Source of the DNA: Acidobacteriaceae bacterium | GTDB taxonomy: Bacteria; Acidobacteriota; Terriglobia; Terriglobales; Acidobacteriaceae | Direction of reading: 5' to 3' | Assembly: GCA_003139795.1 (NCBI GenBank) | Contig: PLGM01000101.1 | Location: 27,780-91,779 of the forward strand | Length of the DNA stretch: 64,000 nt | Shown: piece after piece, positions 1 to 9,783 of the stretch | How positions within the stretch are numbered: the stretch's first letter is position 1 | Layout: each line of letters starts with the position of its first letter | Notes under the pieces: model-generated | What the model was told of the DNA's origin: nothing | The model's database searches: none | What the model saw: the letters and a program-made list of their open reading frames with translations, nothing else | Position numbers and translations under genes: made by a program

Positions 1-1287
1 GCGGCTGGAACCTTCCGCTTCCGGCTCGGGACGGTTATTCGGCCCGGTTCCCTTGCCCTTGGCGGTGGCAACATAGAGTTTTCCGCCGGAGGGAGTGGGA
101 AGAAAAGCCATCGACATGGGCATCCACTCGGTGGGAACAAATCCGATCGGTTCCACCATTCCCTGCTTCGACGCCTTCAGAGTCAGCTTCCTGGTATCGA
201 TCACAGCAACGGCATCGCTGGCCGCATTGGCGACATACAAGCGGCTGCCGTCGGCGTTGACCGCCAGCGCCACGGGCTCCGCGCCAAAATAGCTCTGCCC
301 CGGAAGCCGCGTATCGAAGTACCCCTTCACGGAGAACTGGCGAGCGCCCACATTCACGGCCGCAACAGCATCGCGGTTGGCGAGCGCCACATAGAGGGTC
401 TTTCCATTGGGCGAGAACTCGAACGCGCAAGGGTGCGTCCCCGGAGCCACAGCGCTAGGCGGCTTCAGCAGAGCCAGTTTGCGCACTACCGTCCGGTTGG
501 CCAGGTCGAGCTCCACAATCTCCGATGCATTCCACAGCGCGACAAAGGCCCGCTCGCCGTCCTTTGAGACCGCCAGCGCAATGGGATAGGTCGAGGGCAC
601 GGCATCGCTTTCAGAGAGATCGAAGCGCTTCTCGATTGCACCGCTCAAGGGATCGAGAAGCAGCACATCGTCGGAGAGATTGTCGGCGACTAGCAGCTTC
701 TCCGCGCCGCCGAGAGCAACCACAGCTATGGCCGCGGGAAACGGCACTCCTTTATCGCCATCCACTCCGCCAAGCAGCTTCGTCTTCTTGCCCGGAGCAA
801 GCTGCTGCAGCGGCAACGGGATGAAGCGCTCCGGCGCGATCTTCCCCTCATTGAAGCCGTAAACCACCACGCCGTTGCCGGTCGCGGCCTTGCCATCGCC
901 GGCCGGGTTCGATTCCGAGCCCATGCTCGCGTACACGTGGTTTCCGTCGCTGCTGAATGCCAATCCGGAGTAGAGCGTCTGCTTTGCGCTCCCCGGCGTG
1001 CGGTCGTCCGGAAAGTCCGTCACTGCGCCCGTCTGCGTATCCAGCACCGCCAGCGATTGTTCATACTTCGACTCGAGGGTCCCATACCCGGCATTTACCG
1101 TGACCACGTACCGTCCCCCGGGAGAGACAGCCATCGACATGGGCAGGCTGTTTAACCGTTGCGGATGACCCGGAATCTCCCCGATCAACTGTTTGCTCGT
1201 GGGCAGATCCACCGTCTGCGCCGCAAGAGACGCCGGCCCCAGGACGAGGGCCGTACTCAAAACCGTCAACAGAACTTTGATATGCAT
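1..1287 (-). CDS. YncE-like YVTN beta-propeller protein, N-terminal part (runs off left edge)
   Basis: The frame is open from an ATG at 1287 to base 1 (429 codons) with no stop, so only the N-terminal part is visible. It begins with a hydrophobic signal peptide ending near SLAAQ, so the product is probably periplasmic. Repeated blade-like segments follow, of the type 'G..LYVANAASDAVAVIDT', which is the YVTN/NHL beta-propeller signature. The last visible part, with GFVPTEWMPMSMAF and LYVATAKGKGTGPNN, resembles the joint region of bifunctional YncE/alkaline-phosphatase-family proteins. In those a phosphoesterase domain follows the propeller. That second domain lies outside the window, so the fusion is inference. 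Substrate unknown. Confidence 0.82.
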   Translation of the reverse strand, partial: MHIKVLLTVLSTALVLGPASLAAQTVDLPTSKQLIGEIPGHPQRLNSLPMSMAVSPGGRYVVTVNAGYGTLESKYEQSLAVLDTQTGAVTDFPDDRTPGSAKQTLYSGLAFSSDGNHVYASMGSESNPAGDGKAATGNGVVVYGFNEGKIAPERFIPLPLQQLAPGKKTKLLGGVDGDKGVPFPAAIAVVALGGAEKLLVADNLSDDVLLLDPLSGAIEKRFDLSESDAVPSTYPIALAVSKDGERAFVALWNASEIVELDLANRTVVRKLALLKPPSAVAPGTHPCAFEFSPNGKTLYVALANRDAVAAVNVGARQFSVKGYFDTRLPGQSYFGAEPVALAVNADGSRLYVANAASDAVAVIDTRKLTLKASKQGMVEPIGFVPTEWMPMSMAFLPTPSGGKLYVATAKGKGTGPNNRPEPEAEGSSR

Positions 1288-1435
1288 GGCAAAACCTCAG
1301 CAAAACAACGATACTCCTGCTTCAAAGCGCCATTACACCTTCATGGTCAGCCTGGCATCGTGGAGCTGCAGCCGTTACCAAAGCGCGACCAACCGTAATC
1401 AGGCGCATTTGCCGGTTTCTGCTTAGAATTTGCTC

Positions 1436-1714
1436 ATGAACGAGCCTTTTGCATCCCTTACCCAGCTGCTTTCCGACGTCATCCTGCCCAACCTCAAGTC
1501 TGTTCAGGCGAGCCAGGCCGAGCAGATTGCCGCCAACGACCGGCTGGAACAGGCCATTGAGGACCTGCGCGCGCACCTGGAGTTGAAGTTCGCCCAGCTC
1601 TCAGCCCAGCTTACGGCGTGCCGGGCCGAACTGGCCGCCACGCAGGCGGCGCTCAAAGCAGCGCAGATCCAGGCTGGTTCGCGGGCGCCTGAACGCACGA
1701 CGCTCATCCACTAA
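1436..1714 (+). CDS. Small coiled-coil protein
   Basis: A 92-residue protein of unknown function. It has a short hydrophobic start (MNEPFASLTQLLSDVILPNL), then heptad-rich sequence (DRLEQAIEDLRAHLELKFAQL) predicted to be a coiled coil, and a polar tail. ATG 1436 is preferred over the in-frame TTG at 1430. The N-terminal pattern (L..L...V.P.LK..QA.Q) is shared with another small protein at 39093-39371, so the two are probably paralogues. It stands alone between the divergent propeller gene and nagA. No function can be assigned. Confidence 0.6.
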   Translation: MNEPFASLTQLLSDVILPNLKSVQASQAEQIAANDRLEQAIEDLRAHLELKFAQLSAQLTACRAELAATQAALKAAQIQAGSRAPERTTLIH

Positions 1715-1824
1715 GCCGCAGGTCTACGCAATCGTTGGCCCGATCTTCCAGGGCATGAAAGCGTGGAGCGCCTCATGCAATGCGGCAAGAGCGGGCTGAG
1801 CCTGCGGTGCAATAATCTTTGCAT

Positions 1825-2997
1825 ATGCGCACGGTGCTCACTGCGGAGAAGCTTTGGACTGGAACCGGCCTGCTCGACCACCCCGTGGTCTCGATCGAGG
1901 ACGGACGGATTGCATCGATAACCCCCCGCGCGGCCGGCGAGTTGGCTGCCGGAACCGGAGGCCGCGTTTTCGACTATCCCGGCGCCACGCTGGCTCCGGC
2001 TTTTCTGGACGTTCATACCCATGGCGCCGCCGGTCACGACGTGATGGAGGCCACGCCCGAAGCTCTGAAAACGATGGGCCGCTTCCTGGCCTCGCACGGA
2101 ACGGGCAGCTATCTGGCCACCACGGTTACCGCTCCCCTGGACGCGACGTTGCGGTCGCTTGCGGGACTGGCAAAGCTGCTGGCTCAGCCGCCGAACGTGG
2201 GCGAGACCGTGACCTGGCCCATCGGCATTCATCTGGAGGGACCGTTTCTTTCCCACGTCAAGCGCGGCGTCCACCCGCCCGAGTATCTGCTGGCCCCCGA
2301 CATCGCCGTCTTCGACCGGCTCTTCGAGGCCGCCGAGGGCCACGTCCGGCTGATGACGCTGGCTCCCGAGTTGCCGGGAGCGGTCGAGTTGACGGCCCAC
2401 GCCACCCGCCGCGGCGTGCGCATCTCCGTGGGCCACTCGAATGCCACGGCCGCCGAGACCCGCGCCGCCATTGCCGCCGGAGCCGTGAGCGCCACGCACA
2501 CGTTCAACGCCATGCGCCCCCTGGACCACCGCGAGCCGGGCATTCTGGGCATTGTGCTGACCACCGATTCCCTGTTTGCCGAGCTGGTCTGCGACGGCAT
2601 CCACAACACCGCGGAGATGGTGAAGATCTGGTGGCGCTGCAAGGGACCGGAGCGCGCCATTCTCATCACCGATGCGATGAGCGCCACCGGCATGCCCGAC
2701 GGCGAATATCAACTGGCTGGATTCACGGTTCAGGTAGCAAAAGGCAGGGCCTCGTTTGGCGATGTCCTGGCCGGCAGCGTGCTCACCTTGGACCGTGCTC
2801 TGGCCAATTTTCTTGCGTTTACCGGCGCGTCGGTGGAACAGGGGCTGCGGTTGCTCACCGCCAATCCGGCCGCGATGACCGGCCTCAGCGATCAGGCAGG
2901 CTCACTCGCCGTCGGCCAACCCGCCAAGCTGGTGGCCGTGGATGCGGCAGGAAGGCTCGTGGCCAGCATCCAGAATGGGCAGCCAACTTCCGCCTAA
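1825..2997 (+). CDS. nagA: N-acetylglucosamine-6-phosphate deacetylase
   Basis: Cytoplasmic amidohydrolase that removes acetate from GlcNAc-6-phosphate to give glucosamine-6-phosphate. The 390 residues match the usual family length. Visible motifs are the metal site HTHGAAGHD (about residues 64-72), HLEGPFL with the metal-ligand Glu (about 135), VGHSNA (about 203), THTFNAM (about 225), LITDAM with the catalytic Asp (about 280) and the C-terminal LAGS. ATG 1825 is chosen over the in-frame TTG at 1819. A GlcNAc-kinase-like gene ends 28 bases away on the opposite strand. That enzyme would supply the phosphorylated substrate. Confidence 0.93.
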   Translation: MRTVLTAEKLWTGTGLLDHPVVSIEDGRIASITPRAAGELAAGTGGRVFDYPGATLAPAFLDVHTHGAAGHDVMEATPEALKTMGRFLASHGTGSYLATTVTAPLDATLRSLAGLAKLLAQPPNVGETVTWPIGIHLEGPFLSHVKRGVHPPEYLLAPDIAVFDRLFEAAEGHVRLMTLAPELPGAVELTAHATRRGVRISVGHSNATAAETRAAIAAGAVSATHTFNAMRPLDHREPGILGIVLTTDSLFAELVCDGIHNTAEMVKIWWRCKGPERAILITDAMSATGMPDGEYQLAGFTVQVAKGRASFGDVLAGSVLTLDRALANFLAFTGASVEQGLRLLTANPAAMTGLSDQAGSLAVGQPAKLVAVDAAGRLVASIQNGQPTSA

Positions 2998-3025
2998 CTT
3001 TCTGATTTTGATACTACCGATTGCT

Positions 3026-3943
3026 CTACTCCTTGGATTCCGCGAGGCGTTTGGCGCGCCAGAGGGCGCCTTCGAGGGGTACCACCCCCTCAGCCCCCAC
3101 CGGCATCTGCGGCGCAGCGGCATGGAGGCCGGCGAAGAAGGCTTCGCGCACGATCGACATTTTCTCTATGATCCCGCCGGTCCAGGCCACTGGAACCTCG
3201 CCCGCGATCTGGTGCTTACGGCGCAGCTTGGCGCGCACCAGAAGCACGAAGTCCACCAGATCGGCCGCGGCCTGGCGCAAAACCCCCAGCGCGACCGGGT
3301 CCCCGGCCTCGGCCAGTTCATTGATCGCCGGCGCCAGAGCGGCAAAGTCCGGTCCCGGCGTGCTGTCGCCCAGGCTTACCAGGTCTTCAAGGCTCGGCGT
3401 ACCCCAGATCTCGCCCACTTTTTCAAGAATCTGGGTCGGCTGCTCGCGATCATAGGCATGGAGCGCCCTGCGCACACTGTGCAGCCCAATCCAGTAGCCG
3501 GAGCCCTCATCCCCCAGCCGCGAACTGTAGCCGCCCGCCCACTCCCGGCTGCCGTCGGGCGCACGGCCAATGGTATTCGAGCCGGTTCCGGCGATCTGCA
3601 GAATCCCAGGCCCACCCTGGAAGGCTGCGTCCAGGGCAATCACCTCATCGCCCACCACCTCGGAGCGCTCGGCGCCAAAATCCTGAAGAACCGCGGTGAT
3701 CCACTCCACAGTCCCCGGCAGGCTGCAACTGGCCACCCCGCAAGAGGCTGCGCGCACGCCGGTTACGCCGGCCTGCGCAAACACATCCTTGAGCAGGGCG
3801 CGGAGATTTTCTTCGGCAGCCTCCGCACCCACGCGGAGCCGCTTGATGGAACCACTTTCTCCGTGAGCCAGAACCCGATCGCCGGCAAGGATCGAGCCGC
3901 GGGTCCTTGTCCCTCCGCCATCAATTCCCAAAACCATTTTCAT
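3026..3943 (-). CDS. N-acetylglucosamine kinase-like protein (BadF/BadG/BcrA/BcrD ATPase family)
   Basis: A 305-residue sugar-kinase-type ATPase of the actin-like fold. The N-terminal phosphate-1 loop reads LGIDGGGTRTRGSI. A second phosphate-binding element is ILQIAGTGSNTIG (about residues 112-124), and GGYSSRLGDEGSGYWIG follows, typical of BadF-family GlcNAc kinases. Likely reaction: ATP plus GlcNAc gives GlcNAc-6-phosphate. AAGGAG lies upstream of ATG 3943. It faces nagA tail to tail, which supports amino-sugar use. Another amino sugar as substrate cannot be excluded. The gene is 36 bases from the phosphodiesterase gene upstream on the same strand and may be cotranscribed with it. Confidence 0.83.
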   Translation of the reverse strand: MKMVLGIDGGGTRTRGSILAGDRVLAHGESGSIKRLRVGAEAAEENLRALLKDVFAQAGVTGVRAASCGVASCSLPGTVEWITAVLQDFGAERSEVVGDEVIALDAAFQGGPGILQIAGTGSNTIGRAPDGSREWAGGYSSRLGDEGSGYWIGLHSVRRALHAYDREQPTQILEKVGEIWGTPSLEDLVSLGDSTPGPDFAALAPAINELAEAGDPVALGVLRQAAADLVDFVLLVRAKLRRKHQIAGEVPVAWTGGIIEKMSIVREAFFAGLHAAAPQMPVGAEGVVPLEGALWRAKRLAESKE

Positions 3944-3978
3944 TTTTCGCGTACTCCTTCATTTTCCGGCAGTGGCGC

Positions 3979-5298
3979 CTATTTCCCCACCTCGCCTCCG
4001 CCGTCGCGCAACGTTCCCGCCAACACATCCAGGCTGCCGTCGGTCCTGGGAGGGGCAAGGCCAAGCAAGTGGGCCAGCCAAGGGTACAGATTCACATTTT
4101 CAAACGGCGCTACTGTCTTCCCCTCAAGAATATCCGGTCCGGCGGCAAAAAAGCTGGCCTTCATCTGAGGTAGCTTGCGGGGGTCGAATCCGTGCATGCC
4201 GATGGTCGGGGGACGATCCGTTGCATCGGCGGGAGGGGCGTGGGCGCGGATGGCGTAGGGCCCCGTGGCTATCACCACCGGGTCGCCTTCGCGGGGGTTC
4301 TGGCTGTAGTTGAGCGCTGCCGGAACATCCTTGCGACGATAGACGACAAACTGCGACGAGGCTTTCTTGAGCTGGTTGTAGACGCGGGCGCGGTCCTCTT
4401 CGGTTTTGCCGTAGAGCAGGGAGCCGGCGGTCTCAAAGCCCGTCAAATCAGCGAATTGGTCGAGGGTGATCCAGCCGCCTTCGGCTTTGATCATGCCGTG
4501 ATCGCTCACCACAACCAGATCGATGGGCAGGCCGGTTGCGTCGAGGCCGGCCTTCAGCTTGCCCACCAGGCCATCCACCTTTAACACAGCGGCCTTGGTT
4601 TCAGGGGCATCGGGGCCGAATTCGTGGCCTTCGTGGTCGGGCTCGGAGTAGTAAAGGGTAATGAAATGAGGGCGATCCGCCGCCGGCAGCCGGAGCCAGG
4701 CGAGCACCTGCCGGATGCGGTCCACATCGTCGATCTTGTCGTCGAAATGCAGATAGTAAGTGGGTTGGAAGCCGGCGATCTTGGCCTCGGAGCCGGGCCA
4801 GAACAGACACGCGGAACGCATCCCCTGGCTCTCGGCTAAACTCCACAAAGGAATGCCGTTATACCAGGACCCGTCGGTTACTGCCTGGGGGTCGGAGGAG
4901 GCGTAGCGGGCCTGTGTGGCCGGGTCATAGAAGCTGTTGGCGACCAGGCCGTGGTGCTCAGGATAAAGGCCGGTGACGATGGTGAAGTGGTTGGGAAACG
5001 TGAGGGAGGGATAGCTGGGCAGCATGCCTTCCGGAGCCCAGACGCCGCGTTTGCCGAGGGCCAGCAGATGGGCGGCTCCGTCGCGCTTGGCGTAGTCCCA
5101 GCGGAAGCCGTCGAGCGAGACAAGCACCACATAATGCTGGCTTTGCGCCTTTGCCGAGTTGGGGCCGTTGTCGACATGAATGACCAGCAGGGCCGGATTG
5201 AGCGCCTCGGACACAGCCGGTTGCTGGGCCGCCAGGCCGAGACCGAATACCAGTGCCAGCGACGCAAGAGCCAGACGGCTCACGGCGCGAAAACTCAT
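3979..5298 (-). CDS. Secreted alkaline-phosphatase-superfamily phosphodiesterase (NPP-like)
   Basis: About 439 residues with a signal peptide (MSFRAVSRLALASLALVFGLG), so probably periplasmic. The core matches ectonucleotide pyrophosphatase/phosphodiesterases. VLVSLDGFRWDY carries the first metal Asp. YPSLTFPNHFTIVTGLYPEHHG carries the nucleophile Thr. YSEPDHEGHEFGP, VVVSDHGM and GMHGFDP carry the remaining metal ligands. ATG 5298 is preferred over a GTG at 5316 because the signal peptide starts there. The natural substrate (nucleotide pyrophosphates or phosphodiesters) is inferred from family only. Confidence 0.88.
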   Translation of the reverse strand: MSFRAVSRLALASLALVFGLGLAAQQPAVSEALNPALLVIHVDNGPNSAKAQSQHYVVLVSLDGFRWDYAKRDGAAHLLALGKRGVWAPEGMLPSYPSLTFPNHFTIVTGLYPEHHGLVANSFYDPATQARYASSDPQAVTDGSWYNGIPLWSLAESQGMRSACLFWPGSEAKIAGFQPTYYLHFDDKIDDVDRIRQVLAWLRLPAADRPHFITLYYSEPDHEGHEFGPDAPETKAAVLKVDGLVGKLKAGLDATGLPIDLVVVSDHGMIKAEGGWITLDQFADLTGFETAGSLLYGKTEEDRARVYNQLKKASSQFVVYRRKDVPAALNYSQNPREGDPVVIATGPYAIRAHAPPADATDRPPTIGMHGFDPRKLPQMKASFFAAGPDILEGKTVAPFENVNLYPWLAHLLGLAPPRTDGSLDVLAGTLRDGGGEVGK

Positions 5299-5353
5299 CG
5301 AAAGTACCCCCCGCACCAGCTTACCGCATGGGGTGGGTCGGGGGGGGGAGAGG

Positions 5354-5401
5354 CTAGGGACTAGGGAATAGAGAACAGGGAATAGAGCATAGGGAACAGG
5401 G
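5354..5401. repeat. Short purine-rich direct repeats (TAGGGA-type)
   Basis: Successive units CTAGGGA, CTAGGGAATAGAGAA, CAGGGAATAGAGCA and TAGGGAACAGGG are visible directly. The pattern looks like slippage-type low-complexity sequence. Confidence 0.6.
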
Positions 5402-5822
5402 GTGAGTTGGGCAGACGAAAATGACGGGGGTGAAGCTTTCCGGTTTGTGGGTAAATGGAAAGGCTCTGGCCATCGTTTTTAGGGTAATCGTGCGGCTGCA
5501 GGCTATCGGATTTGCGCAAATGGCGGTGTGCAGTTGTGCAGTTTGGACAAGAGCGTTGTCTGCAATTGTCGGGAGGCGGAGCCCCAGGGGCTGCCGTTCC
5601 TCCCAGGGCCGTGGCTGGTTGGGATTCGTGGTCTTCCAGGTCTCAGAATCGAACCTTCCCAACAACCAATGCTCCGTGCCCCATTGTTGCGACTGCTTTT
5701 CGAGGAAAAGACTGTCGCAAGGGTGGGAGGCCACGAAGACCTGCGCGCCGCCATCCATCACGAATTGGCCTGCGAAACCCCACCCCGTCTGCCACCAATC
5801 GCCTCCATCCCGCATCATGGAT

Positions 5823-5829
5823 AGGGAGG
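5823..5829 (+). promoter_or_regulatory. Ribosome binding site deciding the ndh start
   Basis: AGGGAGG, nine bases before TTG 5839. It explains a non-ATG start and argues against the longer open frame. Confidence 0.6.
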
Positions 5830-5838
5830 CAACAAACC

Positions 5839-7203
5839 TTGGGCGAACCCACCAAACCCCTCCAGCAACCTACCCGCCCCCGCGTAATCATCATCGGCGG
5901 CGGCTTTGCCGGCATCCACGCCGCCAACGGCCTGGCCCATCTTCCCGTCGACGTCACCGTAATCGACCGCAACAACCACCACACCTTTCAGCCCCTTCTT
6001 TACCAGGTCGCCCTCGCCGTCCTCTCCCCGGCCAACATCGCCCAGCCCATCCGCACCATGCTGCGCAACCACCCCAACACCGACGTGCTCATGGACGAGG
6101 TCACCGCCATCGACGTCTCCGCCCGCACCGTCGGCCTGAGCTCCGGCGCCCGGCTGACCTACGACTACCTTGTGCTTGCCACAGGCGCCACCCACTCCTA
6201 TTTCGGCAGAGACGAGTGGGCGCCGCTCGCCCCCGGCCTCAAGACCATCGAAGACGCCACTGAAATCCGCCGTCGCGTGCTGCTGGTCTTCGAGCTTGCC
6301 GAGCGCCAGATGCTCGAGCACGGCTGGCACCCGCCTCTCAACTTTGTCGTCATCGGCGCGGGGCCCACCGGCGTGGAGTTGGCTGGCGCCATCAGCGACA
6401 TCGCCCAGCTCTACATGCGCCGTGACTTCCGGCACATCGACCCCGCCAAATCCCGCGTCCTGCTCCTCGAAGGCTCGCCGCGCGTCCTCGGCGCCTACCC
6501 GCCCGACCTTTCCGCCAAGGCCGAGGCCGCCCTCACCCGCCTCGGCGTCGAGGTCCACACCCAGACCCACGTCACCGCGATCGGTCCCGGCTGGGTCGAA
6601 GCCACAGGCAGCACCGGCAGCAGGCGCATCGACGCCGTCGTCACCCTCTGGGCCGCCGGCGTGCAGGCATCGCCGCTGGGCAAGCTCCTCGGCGCGCCGC
6701 TCGACCGCCGCGGCTGCGTCCTGGTCGACGACCGCTTTAATCCCCCCGGCCTTTCCAACGTCTTTGTCCTCGGCGACCTGGCCCACCTGGAGCAGGACGG
6801 CCACCAGGTTCCCGGCGTCGCCCAGCCGGCCATGCAGATGGGCGATCACCTGGCCAAAATCCTCGCCGCCGACCTGAGAGGCGCGCCGCGCCCAGCCTTT
6901 CGCTACTTCGACAAGGGCGACATGGCCACCATCGGCCGCATGGACGCCGTCGCCAAGGTCGAATGGCCCTTCAAGGCCCACATCAGCGGCTTTCCCGCCT
7001 GGGTCACCTGGCTCACCGTCCACATCTTCTTCCTCATCGGCTTCCGCAACCGCCTCTCCGTCTTCGCCGCCTGGATCTGGACTTACTTCACCTTCACCCG
7101 CGGCGCCCGCCTGATCACCGGCGACCAGCGGCTGCCGGGCTGGCAGGATCAGGTCGATGCGGGACCCGCCAACCCGCCACAACAGCAGGCAGCACGGGAT
7201 TAG
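5839..7203 (+). CDS. ndh: Type II NADH:quinone oxidoreductase (NDH-2)
   Basis: A 454-residue FAD-dependent, non-proton-pumping NADH dehydrogenase of the inner membrane. The FAD Rossmann motif is VIIIGGGFAGIHAA near the N-terminus. The second dinucleotide (NADH) motif is FVVIGAGPTGVELAGAI (about residue 170). The C-terminal FAD segment is NVFVLGDLAHLEQDG. A hydrophobic C-terminal region (about residues 390-425, WLTVHIFFLIGFRNRL) is typical of the membrane anchor. The start is taken as TTG 5839 because AGGGAGG lies at 5823-5829 at good spacing. The frame continues upstream to 5512 but that extension is unlike the family. Confidence 0.9.
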   Translation: MGEPTKPLQQPTRPRVIIIGGGFAGIHAANGLAHLPVDVTVIDRNNHHTFQPLLYQVALAVLSPANIAQPIRTMLRNHPNTDVLMDEVTAIDVSARTVGLSSGARLTYDYLVLATGATHSYFGRDEWAPLAPGLKTIEDATEIRRRVLLVFELAERQMLEHGWHPPLNFVVIGAGPTGVELAGAISDIAQLYMRRDFRHIDPAKSRVLLLEGSPRVLGAYPPDLSAKAEAALTRLGVEVHTQTHVTAIGPGWVEATGSTGSRRIDAVVTLWAAGVQASPLGKLLGAPLDRRGCVLVDDRFNPPGLSNVFVLGDLAHLEQDGHQVPGVAQPAMQMGDHLAKILAADLRGAPRPAFRYFDKGDMATIGRMDAVAKVEWPFKAHISGFPAWVTWLTVHIFFLIGFRNRLSVFAAWIWTYFTFTRGARLITGDQRLPGWQDQVDAGPANPPQQQAARD

Positions 7204-7235
7204 TATGAGCCACGCAGTTCGAAGAAACATTGAAA

Positions 7236-7274
7236 ATATCACCATTTGGTGATAATATTGGTGATATAGGAGGG
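7236..7274 (+). promoter_or_regulatory. Operator-like inverted repeats and RBS of the vapBC pair
   Basis: ATCACCA-TT-TGGTGAT (7238-7253) is a perfect inverted repeat. A third half-site, GGTGATAT, at 7260-7267 is the exact complement of ATATCACC at 7236-7243. The AT-rich site lies right before AGGAGGG (7268-7274) and the antitoxin ATG. Autoregulation by the antitoxin or the complex is usual for such pairs, so this is the likely operator. Confidence 0.65.
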
Positions 7275-7279
7275 TTTTT

Positions 7280-7477
7280 ATGAGAGCAACTGTGGCGCTC
7301 GACGACGAGTTGGTACGTAAGGCCCAAGCGTTTTCAGGCGTGACGGAACGAACGGCCCTGCTCCGGGAGGCTTTGAAGGCGCTGATTCACATGGAGGCTT
7401 CGCGTAGGCTCGCGGCGGTTGGAGGCACGGAACCGGATTTAGAAGACATCAAGCGTGTGAGGGTCGACAGTCTGTGA
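7280..7477 (+). CDS. VapB-type antitoxin
   Basis: A 65-residue protein. The N-terminal part, RATVALDDELVRKAQAFSGV, is the ribbon-helix-helix pattern of VapB_antitoxin / DUF2191 proteins. TERTALLREALKALI and an acidic C-terminal tail follow, the latter likely to contact the toxin. A strong RBS (AGGAGGG) precedes ATG 7280. Its stop overlaps the GTG start of the PIN toxin (GTGA), so the two are translationally coupled. It neutralises the downstream PIN RNase and probably represses its own promoter. Confidence 0.82.
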   Translation: MRATVALDDELVRKAQAFSGVTERTALLREALKALIHMEASRRLAAVGGTEPDLEDIKRVRVDSL

Positions 7478-7842
7478 TTCTGGCCGACACATCGGTCTGG
7501 GTTGACCATCTGCGAAATCGCAACCTTGAGATGGAGAAGCGCCTTATCAGGGGGCAGATAGTCATGCATCCCTTCATAGTTGCTGAGATTGCCCTTGGCT
7601 CGCTTCACAACCGCCGAAAGAGACTTGACGACATGGATGCGCTCCTCGAAGTGAAGGTGGCGCAACTCCATGAAGTGCGGCACATGATTGAAGCACACGC
7701 CCTCTACTCGAAGGGCAATGGCCTTACGGACGCGCACCTGATTGCGTCCTGCCTGCTGACGCCGGGAACGCAATTGTGGACACGCGACAGCGCTTTGGAA
7801 AAGGTAGCCAAGACTTTGGGAATTCTCATCACCATGCCTTAA
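7474..7842 (+). CDS. vapC: VapC-type PIN-domain toxin ribonuclease
   Basis: A 122-residue PIN-domain protein. The acidic metal-binding residues are visible as D5 (ILADTSVWVDHL), E38 (IVAEIALG), D86 (LTDAHLIA) and D105 (TRDSAL), so the active site appears intact. Family members are Mg2+-dependent RNases that cleave tRNA or rRNA. The target here cannot be told. It starts with GTG 7474 inside the antitoxin stop codon. Codon use and GC are lower than in the flanking ndh and serS, in line with mobile TA modules. Confidence 0.87.
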   Translation: MILADTSVWVDHLRNRNLEMEKRLIRGQIVMHPFIVAEIALGSLHNRRKRLDDMDALLEVKVAQLHEVRHMIEAHALYSKGNGLTDAHLIASCLLTPGTQLWTRDSALEKVAKTLGILITMP

Positions 7843-7887
7843 GGCATCCAGGAAAGGTCCAAACCCGTCGGTTAAACTGGAAGAGCG

Positions 7888-9308
<1,421 letters not shown>

Positions 9309-9312
<4 letters not shown>

Positions 9313-9728
9313 CCCAACCCATGAACCCCGCCGCAACCCCGTCGCAACCACGCACTCTCAAGCAGATCCTGCTGAGCTATTTCTACTGGACCTACCCCCG
9401 CGGCAGCTTCCACTACGACATCATGGTCACGCTCATCCTCCTGTTCATCTTCGCCACGCCCTTCCTGTGGAACTACCGGGACACGCCCTCCTCCATGGCC
9501 GGCCCCGCGCATCCCATCCTGGTGATCGGCGATGGCGAACACGGCCTTATCGTCACCGTCCAGGGCCCGGATGTGACCATCCCCGCCGACGCCTCGGAGA
9601 AGATGGTCAGGAAGGCCCTGCGCAGGGCCATCGAGCCGGTCACCGGCGACGCCGTCTCGGTGGATGGTTGGGAAACCGTGACCGACGCTCAGGGAAACCT
9701 CGCCTGGAAGGTCTGGGCCCACCGCTAA
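9309..9728 (+). CDS. Hypothetical membrane-anchored protein
   Basis: A 139-residue protein starting at GTG 9309, which overlaps the serS stop (GTGA). One clear hydrophobic segment ([17 protein letters not shown], about residues 39-55) suggests a single-pass inner-membrane anchor. A soluble C-terminal domain follows, with [20 protein letters not shown] and a repeated acidic/basic pattern. No family is recognised. It is probably cotranslated with serS and is followed 55 bases later by the LolA-like gene. Confidence 0.75.
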
Positions 9729-9783
9729 TTCATTTCATTGCTTCTTCCGGCGCATTCGCGCGTCGAACAAGAGTAGGAGACTC

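Larger units (their letters stand above)
5299..5838. other. Intergenic region with G-tract and purine-rich direct repeats; no convincing gene
   Basis: About 540 bases between the phosphodiesterase gene and ndh. Directly upstream of the former is a G-tract (nine consecutive G at 5340-5348, preceded by GGGG and GGG runs). Imperfect short repeats of the form TAGGGAA / CAGGGAATAGAG follow at about 5354-5401. Several frames are open through 5400-5820, but none has a family signature. I regard them as non-coding or as decayed repeat sequence. Confidence 0.5.

Noticed and set aside
900..925. T-loop-like GGTTCGATTCC suggesting a tRNA
   Set aside because: It is inside the propeller gene and no cloverleaf can be formed around it. 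No tRNA was found in the window.
5354..5818. 154-residue minus-strand frame in the gap before ndh
   Set aside because: No family resemblance. Its end translates the TAGGGA repeats (SLCSIPCSLFPSP), so it is probably not a gene.
5815..7245. 476-residue open frame opposite ndh
   Set aside because: Gly/Asp/Val-rich antisense shadow of a gene with intact FAD and NADH motifs.
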